DNA from: Sporosarcina sp. ANT_H38
GTDB taxonomy: Bacteria; Bacillota; Bacilli; Bacillales_A; Planococcaceae
Reading direction: 5' to 3'
DNA: 64,000 nucleotides
Assembly: GCF_008369195.1 (NCBI RefSeq)
Contig: NZ_VOBC01000001.1
Span: 2,480,001 to 2,544,000, forward strand
A model generated the notes under the pieces. It was given only the letters and a program-made list of their open reading frames with translations. It was not told where the DNA came from and made no database searches. A program made the position numbers and the translations under genes. Below, one piece after another: positions 45,935-54,502 of this stretch (position 1 is the first letter of the stretch; each line of letters opens with the position of its first letter).

Positions 45935-47398
45935 TTATAAGTCTTTAATTTTAAACTTAACATATTGATTCGAATAGGATGCGAATACACCAAAGATGAT
46001 GAAGAAGAACATCGTGTAAAATTTAAGTTCCCAAATATTATAGTAGAATCCGGAAACCCCGGTCGCGAACCAGAAGGCTATCATAAATTTGCCGAATACT
46101 GTTTTTCGTTCTTTCCAGAAAAGCGCAAGCATACATAGCAAGAACGCTGCAAATAGAACAACGCCAACAACACCGGTTTCAGCAATTACCTGAATGTACT
46201 GGTTATCCGAGTAGAAATACTTGCCTCCATAGATGTCTGAACGAATCCCATAAAACTTATAGATTGGCGATCCATAAGACAATGTCGCAGACCCACCGAA
46301 TGAACCGAACCCTGCTCCTGCAACCGGATTGTCTTTGAATACTTCAAACCCTTTTTCAATATAAAAGAATCGACCGCTTTCTGTCATGAGTGCCAAATTA
46401 CTTTGATCGAAAGTCTCCCCAAAACGATCGCTAATGCTTCCAGGTTTAATCGGATCAGCTTTAAGACCAAGAGTTTGGAAGTACTGGACACCGAGATTAA
46501 CAGGGTAATAAATCAGTAAGATTGAGGCTATGCCTGCAAGAATTAGTCGTTTCATAAGAATCCAGTTTTTCGACAATATAATGAAAATTACACCGAGTAC
46601 GAATGCTGAGATCCAAGTCCCCCTAGAATAAGTGAGGATGAATACTCCAATGAACAAAACAAGATTTACATTCAGAAACCATTTGTATTTCTCAGTTTTG
46701 TAAATTGATTGAAGAAATAGGACAGCAATAATTCCGAAAAGCAGTAACAACGCGAGTGAATTCGGATTCCCAGGCAATCCATAGATTCTAACAAAGTTCG
46801 TCGCCGAGAGCGTTTTATATTTCCATACATCGGGCAACAGAAGCTGTCTCATAGACAGTTTTTCGATAATGCCATGAACTGAAACGATTAGGCCTGTCCA
46901 AACAGTTACCCACGCAAGCCGTTGGAACCATCCTTCTGGTAACAGCATCCGTGAAACTGTGTAATAAAGCAGATACATAATAATAAATGTCCGTAATTGG
47001 AAAATAACAGCTGATGGTAAAACACCTTGAACTAGTCCGCTGACAGCTCCGAACATTAGGAAAGCGAAAAATGCCCATTCAAACCATTTGAATGAAAACA
47101 GAGACTTCCAATCTTTTCTACCTGCAATAATTACTTTTGCAAACGCAATGAACGTGATAAGATCCCCGATTAGCTTAAGGCCCGGATTCACTTCTACAAG
47201 GAGCGGGCGAATGCTTACATAGATAACCAGGAATAACAAACTTTGCTGCGGCCTAAAAAATGCGAATAACGCAAAAAACAAGGAAGTAACGACAAGTGCA
47301 ATCGACGATGGAAGAAACAATGCTATGACGATTACTGCCAATGCTGCGAAGAAATACATGATTTCTTTATCTTTTAATTTCTCTATTATAGTTGTCAT
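45935..47398 (-). CDS. O-antigen ligase / Wzy polymerase-like membrane protein
   Basis: The 487-residue protein has about 11-12 hydrophobic segments and one large extracytoplasmic loop (about residues 300-390) between late membrane segments, the layout of the Wzy_C (O-antigen ligase) family. Visible features are LPGNPNSLALLLLFGIIAVL and TYSRGTWISAFVLGVIFI, with the conserved Arg/Gly of the family, and GFGSFGGSATLSYGSP in the loop. Members polymerise or ligate surface polysaccharide. AAAGGGAAA precedes the ATG. It may act on the same wall polymer as the pyruvyl transferase, but no glycosyltransferases are adjacent. Confidence 0.8.
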   Translation of the reverse strand: MTTIIEKLKDKEIMYFFAALAVIVIALFLPSSIALVVTSLFFALFAFFRPQQSLLFLVIYVSIRPLLVEVNPGLKLIGDLITFIAFAKVIIAGRKDWKSLFSFKWFEWAFFAFLMFGAVSGLVQGVLPSAVIFQLRTFIIMYLLYYTVSRMLLPEGWFQRLAWVTVWTGLIVSVHGIIEKLSMRQLLLPDVWKYKTLSATNFVRIYGLPGNPNSLALLLLFGIIAVLFLQSIYKTEKYKWFLNVNLVLFIGVFILTYSRGTWISAFVLGVIFIILSKNWILMKRLILAGIASILLIYYPVNLGVQYFQTLGLKADPIKPGSISDRFGETFDQSNLALMTESGRFFYIEKGFEVFKDNPVAGAGFGSFGGSATLSYGSPIYKFYGIRSDIYGGKYFYSDNQYIQVIAETGVVGVVLFAAFLLCMLALFWKERKTVFGKFMIAFWFATGVSGFYYNIWELKFYTMFFFIIFGVFASYSNQYVKFKIKDL

Positions 47399-47591
47399 GA
47401 TATTTTCCCTTTCTACGACTAAATCGTTTCATATTAATGAACAAAGTCCTCCGTAATTATAGCATCTTATAAGACGTTGTGGCTTATTCTTTAGTTTCAT
47501 ATTTATTACAGTTCCTTCTTATGTAATTTGAACCTATTAATCTATCAAATTTCTGCTACTATTAAGTAAGACTATAGAAGGAGGTTTACAC

Positions 47592-49610
47592 GTGAAAAAA
47601 TTAATAACTTTCACTTTACTCACACTGCTCATGTTCTCCCCTTTCCTACAGATACAAGCACAGGCAAGTGACATTAAAGGTCACCAGATGGAAAGTGAAT
47701 TGAATTATTGGATTAAAAAAGGCGTCATTCGAGCAGACGCAAAAGGGAATTATACTCCCAATAAGGCCGTTACGAGAGGCGAATTTGCTTCGTATATCGC
47801 ACGCGCTCTTAAATTACCAGTTTCCACAAAGTACATATTTAAAGACTTGAAAACAAATTCAGGTCGCACAATTGAAATCCAGAATGCTGCTGGCGCTGGA
47901 ATCCTTGCGGGTTACCCAGATGGTACATTTAAAGCCGACGACAAGATTACACGTCAGCAAATGGCAGCTATGATGTATAAAGCGATACGTTATATGGACA
48001 TTCCTGTTAAGAAAAAAACTCTTACATTTAAAGATTCCAAACAGATTTCAGCTAACTTTGTAGATGCAGTCTCAGTTGCGGTCAATTATAACATTATCCG
48101 AGGAGATCACCGAAAAAATGGTGTTTATTTCATGCCAAAAGGGAACGCAACGATTGCACACGCTTCAGCATTCCTGTTCAGGTTGTTTGCAACTGCCGAA
48201 GAATTGAAGCCAACTAAACCTGTAGATCCTGTGGAACCTGGAATTCCTCCAGTGGACGTTCCAGACGTTGATCCTGAAGTATACAAAGTAAGTAGAAATT
48301 CTAACGGTCAACTTCAACAGACAACGGCACTGTATAAAACATATGAAGATGCATTGGCTGCTTACAATGAATCTTCATCCGTTAAAACGATCGAGAAGGA
48401 TAAAAAAATCATCAAAATGAAAGCAGGTAAAGCTTTCGCTTCGAAGGAAAATAAAACCGCTATCCTTTATAAAGATTCCTCTTTCCTCACTGTTGCGACA
48501 TCTATTCAAGAAGGCCGTGAAATGAAATATATAGGAAGCAGCCCGAACCACGTTATTCTCGAACTGGGCGGATTGACCTTCTATGCGAAACAAATTGAAG
48601 TTGATCTTGTCCCGACTGAACTTGTCACGAAATCTGACTACTATGAAGTTAAACAAGACGGTGTACTGTATCACCACACATATGATAATATCTCTAAAAA
48701 AACCCTTGCTGAATACTCAATTGGACCTGCAGCTCCGACCATGAGAATTGGAAAAAGTTATACAAGTCTCGATGGAGTCCAATTTAAAGAAATGAATTCG
48801 AATAATACGATTACGCACTACCCATACTTCCAATTCCAATCCGTCCGTCAACCATCTTCATATAGCGGTGCTGAACTTGATTACTTTATCGCTGAGATTT
48901 TGAAAGACCGTCAGAGTACGGGGGCTGCCCGTTACAAAGATGCTCCAACCAAATCGAAGTTGCTTGGTCTTGGCAACTATTTGAAAGCGGTTGAAGAAAC
49001 ACATCGTGTCAACGCATTGTTCATTCTTGCCGCAGCCATCCACGAAAGTGATTACGGTATAAGTGAAAATGCAATAAAGAAAAATAATATTTTCGGCATT
49101 AGAGTATTTGATTCCAGTCCGGAATCAGGTGCAATGTACAAACATCCTGAAAATAGTGTCGATGCATTTATTAAGGAATACATCAACAAAAATTACGCTA
49201 ACCCACTAGGTGGATATGCAAATGGAGCAAGTCCAGGCAATAAAGTTGTCGGGTTTAATGTGAGGTACGCTACCGATCCAAACTGGGGGAGTAAAATCGC
49301 CGGACATATGTGGCGAATCGATACATTCCTCGGCAAGAAGGATTACAAACAAGCGGATCTCGGCCGCATCATTTATACCGGTCCCGTAGGTGTCAATGTA
49401 AGGACAAGCCCTGATGCGTTAAGTGCTAAACTATTCTCTTACAAACCGAAAGACCCCGGCGCCAATGCCGCATTCGGCTATCCAGTAGTTATAGTCGATG
49501 AAACAGTCGGCAGTGATGGTTTCAAATGGTATAAGGTACTAGCAGACATCAATCCTCCTTCAGACTTCGGCTGGATTCGATCAGATCTTATAGAGCGAAT
49601 TACGGAGTAA
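47592..49610 (+). CDS. SLH-anchored endo-beta-N-acetylglucosaminidase
   Basis: This is a secreted peptidoglycan hydrolase. Signal peptide is about 1-26 (ending IQAQA). Three SLH motifs (about 30-195) are followed by a proline-rich linker (TKPVDPVEPGIPP). A middle region of unknown role precedes the glucosaminidase domain (about 455-595): VNALFILAAAIHESDYGISE with the catalytic Glu, KKNNIFGIRVFD, ENSVDAFIKEYI and GHMWRIDTFL. A C-terminal SH3b domain follows (about 600-670, VGVNVRTSPDALSAKLF). The start is GTG with GAAGGAGG upstream. A strong terminator follows. Confidence 0.92.
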   Translation: MKKLITFTLLTLLMFSPFLQIQAQASDIKGHQMESELNYWIKKGVIRADAKGNYTPNKAVTRGEFASYIARALKLPVSTKYIFKDLKTNSGRTIEIQNAAGAGILAGYPDGTFKADDKITRQQMAAMMYKAIRYMDIPVKKKTLTFKDSKQISANFVDAVSVAVNYNIIRGDHRKNGVYFMPKGNATIAHASAFLFRLFATAEELKPTKPVDPVEPGIPPVDVPDVDPEVYKVSRNSNGQLQQTTALYKTYEDALAAYNESSSVKTIEKDKKIIKMKAGKAFASKENKTAILYKDSSFLTVATSIQEGREMKYIGSSPNHVILELGGLTFYAKQIEVDLVPTELVTKSDYYEVKQDGVLYHHTYDNISKKTLAEYSIGPAAPTMRIGKSYTSLDGVQFKEMNSNNTITHYPYFQFQSVRQPSSYSGAELDYFIAEILKDRQSTGAARYKDAPTKSKLLGLGNYLKAVEETHRVNALFILAAAIHESDYGISENAIKKNNIFGIRVFDSSPESGAMYKHPENSVDAFIKEYINKNYANPLGGYANGASPGNKVVGFNVRYATDPNWGSKIAGHMWRIDTFLGKKDYKQADLGRIIYTGPVGVNVRTSPDALSAKLFSYKPKDPGANAAFGYPVVIVDETVGSDGFKWYKVLADINPPSDFGWIRSDLIERITE

Positions 49611-49620
49611 AAACAGGTAA

Positions 49621-49658
49621 ATCCTGTCCACTTGTGTTTGAGTGGACAGGATTTTTTT
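49621..49658 (+). terminator. terminator of the SLH glucosaminidase gene
   Basis: AATCCTGTCCACT / AGTGGACAGGATT is a perfect 13-bp stem with an 8-nt loop followed by a run of T. Confidence 0.92.
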
Positions 49659-49783
49659 GTTGATGAAATTGGTTTTTTTATATTTAATGTCGGGTTAGTT
49701 TGGATTGATTTGAAACTGTAATGGCTAATCAACTAACTCTTACGACTTTCGGCAAAACTGGCATTTCCATCCCTTTTCATCCC

Positions 49784-49828
49784 CTCAAAAAAATCCCCTG
49801 CACTGAATAATTCCAGTGCAAGGGATTT
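49784..49828 (-). terminator. terminator of the SLH protein gene of unknown activity
   Basis: AAATCCCCTGCACTG / CAGTGCAAGGGATTT (15 bp, one mismatch, 8-nt loop). On the minus strand it is followed by a T-run. Confidence 0.88.
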
Positions 49829-49847
49829 CTATTGTAATCACTTTACC

Positions 49848-52115
49848 TCAAAGAGCATCCGTATGTTCTTTGCCTGCCGGAAGAATATCCGACATGCCAA
49901 TACGCTCAAGGCCTTTTTTAATCTTCGTCGTATAACCTAATCTGTTCTTGTCCAAATAACCCGCTTTGGAACGAATCATTTCTTCAAAGACTGGCAACTT
50001 CTTATCATCGATTGCCGACCACAGTTCATAGGATTTAATTAGATCTTCCAATGTTAAATGTACATAATCGCGACCCGAAAATTTATGTTCCGGAGAAACT
50101 TTATACCAAATATCGCCGTCAGGACGGATCCACTTGTTTTTTTCCTTTTCAATCGCTGTCTGAATACTCGTAGCAGTAGCTAAGTATGCAGGATTTTTTA
50201 ATTCTTGATATGCCATTAGAAGGACGTTCATCCCGCCAAGTGCGTGGTTCATGGACGTATGTGTCTTCACTTTTTGCACCGAAGGGAAATAGTCTGAAAT
50301 ATAGTAGGACTCTTTGTCCACTTTGACGATATTCCCTTTTCCCTTTTGCGATACAAGCAGATTGGCATAGTTTTTCAGACCGACATTGTAATCCGTATGC
50401 CCAAACGCTTTGCCACCATTATACAAGAACAATGCGATTTGTTCGTTGAATCTGGTATCGACGAACGGAGCCGTTATACCGTACAAACTTTTAAGGTACG
50501 TGCTTGTTACTTCTGTTTCCCAATACGTCGATTTCCCTCTGAATACATCCAAATTGGCAAATGAATTATATAGAAGGTTTTCATAATACCGTCCGCCAGT
50601 TTCGGTATAAAGTGCCATAACCCGGTCCTCTTTCACTAGAAGAAGATTTCGTCCATACCCTCTGCCTGACTTCGGTATTGGTTCAACCGTTACCGCCATC
50701 TTATTGTAAGGACCAGTGGCCGTGTACCATTTGTTTCGTTTTTTATAATAAATCGCTGACTCAAGCATCCAAGAGTCCATTTGCTTCCGATCCTCAAACA
50801 ATCGTTCTCCGGAAGACATGAGCCATTGATCGACTATATCGAAGCCTTTCGACTGTAGTCGGTAAACGGAAAGTTGCGTTTCTCCAAGCTTAACACCACT
50901 AAACGCTTCAGACTCCTGATGTAATTCCCTTGTATGACTTTCCGCGCCGGTAGGGTACTTTTGGTTTAGTTCAGTTGACCGGTATGATTTACCAATCATT
51001 CGTTGAGATACTCCACCGTCTGTTTGTATTTTTTCAAAAATGCCTGTTGGATACGTCATCAAATCATGACCAAACGTTTCATCAAAAACTTTTTTGATTG
51101 GGAATCGGCTATATTCATGAAGCACCGCTTTTGATAATCCCTCTTCTGTTTGGATGACATCAACAGTAATCGGTTTGTTCTGTGGATTTCTCAGTTCGTT
51201 GAATAAAAAGTAATCTCCGTTAGGCAGTTCCCTTTTCGTCAATTTAACTGTCACCGATGGAAAACCGCTTATGCGGTATGTGAAAACGATATCAGTTGCA
51301 TGCGCATATTTGACGGTTTTTTCTCCCGCAAATTGCATGATATGATTCGAACGTAAATATGTTTTGGTCGAAGTCGAAAGTGGAACTTCGACAAATTGCT
51401 GCTCTTGTCTGACTGATTCAAATGCACCGAACGTATCTGGTGCTGTAAATACTGTTGCAGGCAATTTCTCGATTAACCCGTTTTGCAGCATCGCTCTATG
51501 TAGGAATACGACATATGTCGCGCGGTTGACGGCTGTTTTCGGATCGAATGTACCGTCTTCCTTACCAGTTGTGATACCGTGCTGCGCAAGTACTTTAACG
51601 CCCAGTTTATGAGATTCACTAATTTTGTAATCGTCCTTGAATGTGATTTCTTCTCCCGTATCCTGCAACTTGAAAGCCCTAACGATGACAGTCGCCATCT
51701 GCTCACGTGTCAAAGAGTCGCCGACGCCAAAGGTCCCGTCTTCTTTCCCCAAGAAAATGCCGGCTTCATATGTAGCCATTGCACCTTTCAAATGGGAAGA
51801 CTTGGCACTGACATCTTTAAATATCGGCTTGTAAGATGCAAATGGTAACTTAAGTGCATTCGTTATCAGGTTAGCCGCCTGTGCCCGTGATACCTCTAAA
51901 CTCGGTCTGAATTGCTTGTCCGGATAACCGTTAATAATTTTCAAATCGACAAGTTGGGTTACTTCATCTTTAGCCCAGAAATCATTATGTACATCCGTAA
52001 AACTTGGACTAATTGGATTCGCGCTGGCATTCAATATGCCAAAGCCGAACATTGAAAGAACTGCGACAATCAGTCCAACTTTTATTGGACCTTTGATTTT
52101 TCTCTTGTGTAACAT
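49848..52115 (-). CDS. SLH-anchored surface protein with an unrecognised catalytic-like region
   Basis: A signal peptide (about 1-32) and three SLH motifs (about 36-210, e.g. FTDVHNDFWAKDEVTQLVDL) are followed by about 540 residues that I cannot assign. The middle (about 240-480) looks beta-rich. The last 270 residues are helix-rich with Trp/Tyr/His clusters, such as THTSMNHALGGMNVLLMAY and RPDGDIWYKVSP, resembling alpha/alpha-toroid sugar-processing folds such as glucuronyl epimerases or polysaccharide lyases. That comparison is only by appearance. GGGGAGG lies 10 nt before the ATG. It converges on the SLH glucosaminidase gene. Confidence 0.8.
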   Translation of the reverse strand: MLHKRKIKGPIKVGLIVAVLSMFGFGILNASANPISPSFTDVHNDFWAKDEVTQLVDLKIINGYPDKQFRPSLEVSRAQAANLITNALKLPFASYKPIFKDVSAKSSHLKGAMATYEAGIFLGKEDGTFGVGDSLTREQMATVIVRAFKLQDTGEEITFKDDYKISESHKLGVKVLAQHGITTGKEDGTFDPKTAVNRATYVVFLHRAMLQNGLIEKLPATVFTAPDTFGAFESVRQEQQFVEVPLSTSTKTYLRSNHIMQFAGEKTVKYAHATDIVFTYRISGFPSVTVKLTKRELPNGDYFLFNELRNPQNKPITVDVIQTEEGLSKAVLHEYSRFPIKKVFDETFGHDLMTYPTGIFEKIQTDGGVSQRMIGKSYRSTELNQKYPTGAESHTRELHQESEAFSGVKLGETQLSVYRLQSKGFDIVDQWLMSSGERLFEDRKQMDSWMLESAIYYKKRNKWYTATGPYNKMAVTVEPIPKSGRGYGRNLLLVKEDRVMALYTETGGRYYENLLYNSFANLDVFRGKSTYWETEVTSTYLKSLYGITAPFVDTRFNEQIALFLYNGGKAFGHTDYNVGLKNYANLLVSQKGKGNIVKVDKESYYISDYFPSVQKVKTHTSMNHALGGMNVLLMAYQELKNPAYLATATSIQTAIEKEKNKWIRPDGDIWYKVSPEHKFSGRDYVHLTLEDLIKSYELWSAIDDKKLPVFEEMIRSKAGYLDKNRLGYTTKIKKGLERIGMSDILPAGKEHTDAL

Positions 52116-52715
52116 TTACAAATATCCTCCCCGCTCACTTACATATTCTGTTCAGTCATTCATCTATAATACCATAGAAGAGTATAGAAAAACCGCCACT
52201 TATCTAGGAAGCTTATTTGTTATCCTATGGCTAGTTGGGTAACAAACGCCCAGCAAGAGCCATAGTTACAAAATAGAACCTGGAATAACCGTATTAAAAA
52301 TATCATATTATCGTAAACAAAAATTAGTAGGAAATGAAATAATGGAATATAAATGGGTTATTAAGTTAAGGTAGAATGACATGTGAATCTCTATGTTGAG
52401 GATATCAATTTAATATTGAATAAAACCATTTTTTTCCACAGCTAGCTCGCAAATCATATTCGCTCGCTTTATGACAGACAGTTTTATGGGTTGGTGCTAA
52501 GGGCTAGGATTAGAGGCCTCAGGTAACACAACAGCGAAATGTTTAGTTCCCCTTCGTGATGAAGTTCTGCAACGCGACCTCCATCTGATTCGTGTCACTA
52601 CAGCTATATTCCTTGATAAACAAAAAATTATGTCCTTTTCTTTTCGCCGACTTAATACACGCAGGCATTAAAAACTTGCACAATTTATCGGATGATTGCT
52701 CACCCCTATAAAAAA
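52116..52715. other. 600-bp intergenic stretch, largely unexplained
   Basis: AT-rich, with promoter space for the SLH gene on its left side. The only coding-like piece is the 41-residue frame at 52543-52668. I see no element ends, no hairpins other than the gltS terminator at the right edge, and no match to the other repeat families here. Confidence 0.35.
52543..52668 (-). pseudogene. possible remnant of a small gene
   Basis: A 41-residue frame contains HNFLFIKEYSCSDTNQMEVA and ends in LQNFITKGN. The composition looks protein-like (mixed, amphipathic C-terminal helix), but the ATG has no ribosome binding site and I do not recognise it. It may be the end of a decayed gene or chance. Confidence 0.25.
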
Positions 52716-52756
52716 AGGATCCAATTGCTATCTAATTGACAGCAATTGGATCCTAT
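52711..52756 (-). terminator. terminator of the GltS-type symporter gene
   Basis: AGGATCCAATTGCT / AGCAATTGGATCCT is a perfect 14-bp stem with an 11-nt loop. On the minus strand it is followed by TTTTTTATAG. The right arm overlaps the region just beyond the stop codon. Confidence 0.9.
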
Positions 52757-52760
52757 TTTA

Positions 52761-54092
52761 TTATGCTTTTCTATTCAACCATTTATTTTTAATCGCCATC
52801 AGATAAATAACGAATGCAAATGCAAATGTGATAGCAACAAAGACAAAACCTTGAGAGTTCAATACGAGCATCGGAGCGAATGTAACGAGCATAATTTCAA
52901 CCGGCGCAATTGGTATATAGGCCAAGCTGTAATCATCCAGCGTCTTACTTTCCGATTTCGGATCGACGATTCTAAGTAGCGCCATACCCATAGCGACCGT
53001 TCCTGTTGTCCAGCCCCATGTGAATATCCCTTTTTCAAACCAGTATTGTGGGAAAAACTTCTTCGAAAAAATCGCAAAGAATAAGAATGCATACACAAGT
53101 CCAAACACAAATAACAAAATTAACGGAACAGCGTAATCAAGCACAACTGAAATACTGATTGAACCAATTCCGAATGCTACGAGAATATCCGTCGCACTAC
53201 CACTAATCCTCGACACAACATCCTTACTGACATACTTATCGGTATCCGTAGAATTTAATATCTTCTTCACGAACAATCCAACAAGAAACGCCAATGAAAA
53301 TGCAGGTATAACAACGCTTGGTAATAGCATCGCACCTAATTGACTTAAATAATAACCGCCCATGGCGATAATTATAATGATAGATAAGTGAAAAACGTAT
53401 GGATCAATCGAGATCGACGACACCGTATCTGTTTCAGACTTCGTTCTCGATTCAGGTGGGATTAATCCCGTTCTAAGCTCATCTGGCAAATCTTTGAACG
53501 AAGCGAGGAATGACGTATGCCCCTTTGATGAACCCCATTTGATGAAGACAATCCCTATTAGTATGGCACTCATAATCCCTACAGTGGCAGATGTCATAGC
53601 TAATGAAGTCGCTTCTTCCCAGCCATTTTGCGCAAACGTCGCACCAATAGCCGCTGCAGTTCCGTGTCCTCCTACGAAGCCGGCTGCAAGTAACAAGCCG
53701 AAACCGTCATGTACATCCCAAAATGGATTAATCAGTAGGAGCGCGAATAACAATCCTCCACCCCACATTAATACCATTGCAATTTGAGAGTACGACCACA
53801 TGCTACCGACTCTTGTCTTAATCGCATTCCAGTCAATCCGTGGTGACAGTAACGGCAGTGTTCCAAAGATGACTGCTATCAAGATTGCCGGATAGACTCC
53901 CATTTGATTTGAAAATGGCAAAAGACCAAAACCATTCGGTCCAAACAGCAAAGCCAGGAGCCCCGCAATGATACTAGCCGGCAAAAACATTTGCTGGATG
54001 AACTTAACCTTCGCTCGAATAATCGTCCCTACAAGCAGAAGCAGTGATATCAAACCGAAATCCGTAAATAAAACCCATGGTGAAAAATCCAT
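52761..54092 (-). CDS. gltS: sodium/glutamate symporter, GltS family
   Basis: This is a sodium-coupled glutamate (or related acid) importer with about 11-12 membrane segments in two halves. The reentrant-loop motif GFVGGHGTAAAIGATFA is characteristic, and a second such loop appears at GIFTWGWTTGTVAMGMALLR. Length of 443 residues is slightly above E. coli GltS. AAGGAG precedes the ATG. It is a single-gene unit; the substrate is inferred from the family. Confidence 0.85.
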   Translation of the reverse strand: MDFSPWVLFTDFGLISLLLLVGTIIRAKVKFIQQMFLPASIIAGLLALLFGPNGFGLLPFSNQMGVYPAILIAVIFGTLPLLSPRIDWNAIKTRVGSMWSYSQIAMVLMWGGGLLFALLLINPFWDVHDGFGLLLAAGFVGGHGTAAAIGATFAQNGWEEATSLAMTSATVGIMSAILIGIVFIKWGSSKGHTSFLASFKDLPDELRTGLIPPESRTKSETDTVSSISIDPYVFHLSIIIIIAMGGYYLSQLGAMLLPSVVIPAFSLAFLVGLFVKKILNSTDTDKYVSKDVVSRISGSATDILVAFGIGSISISVVLDYAVPLILLFVFGLVYAFLFFAIFSKKFFPQYWFEKGIFTWGWTTGTVAMGMALLRIVDPKSESKTLDDYSLAYIPIAPVEIMLVTFAPMLVLNSQGFVFVAITFAFAFVIYLMAIKNKWLNRKA

Positions 54093-54502
54093 ATTTTTAT
54101 TCTCCTTATCTATACACTATTTTTCGCTGAATTTAATGCCCCTTTCTCAACACGTATGTAACCGTTTACATGAACATATAAAAGCATAATATTTTATCAA
54201 CTTTCACTAAGATAACATTTTTTAAAGCCATAGTAAACTTAACGGACAACTCCGAATTTCATGTTGAATTCATAATAGATTTATAATTGATTTCAACTAT
54301 TGATATGTAATTTGATTCCTAGCAAAAAAATAATGAATTTGTCATATCACATTATCTTCAGTATATGGACAGGAAGGATTCCGGGAGAAATAATGATAGT
54401 ATTTCTGGACTTTAAATATGCTTTTAATTATAGCTAAGTAGTTGTTTGTCCCCTCACCCCATTTTTTTACTGAATAAGATGTTACAGAAAGGAGGTGAAA
54501 AA
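54093..54502. other. 410-bp AT-rich region upstream of the collagen-like gene
   Basis: No gene is seen. The promoter of the BclB-like gene is expected here; I could not find a convincing sigma-K pair (AC and CATANNNTA at the right spacing), so regulation is open. Confidence 0.3.
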
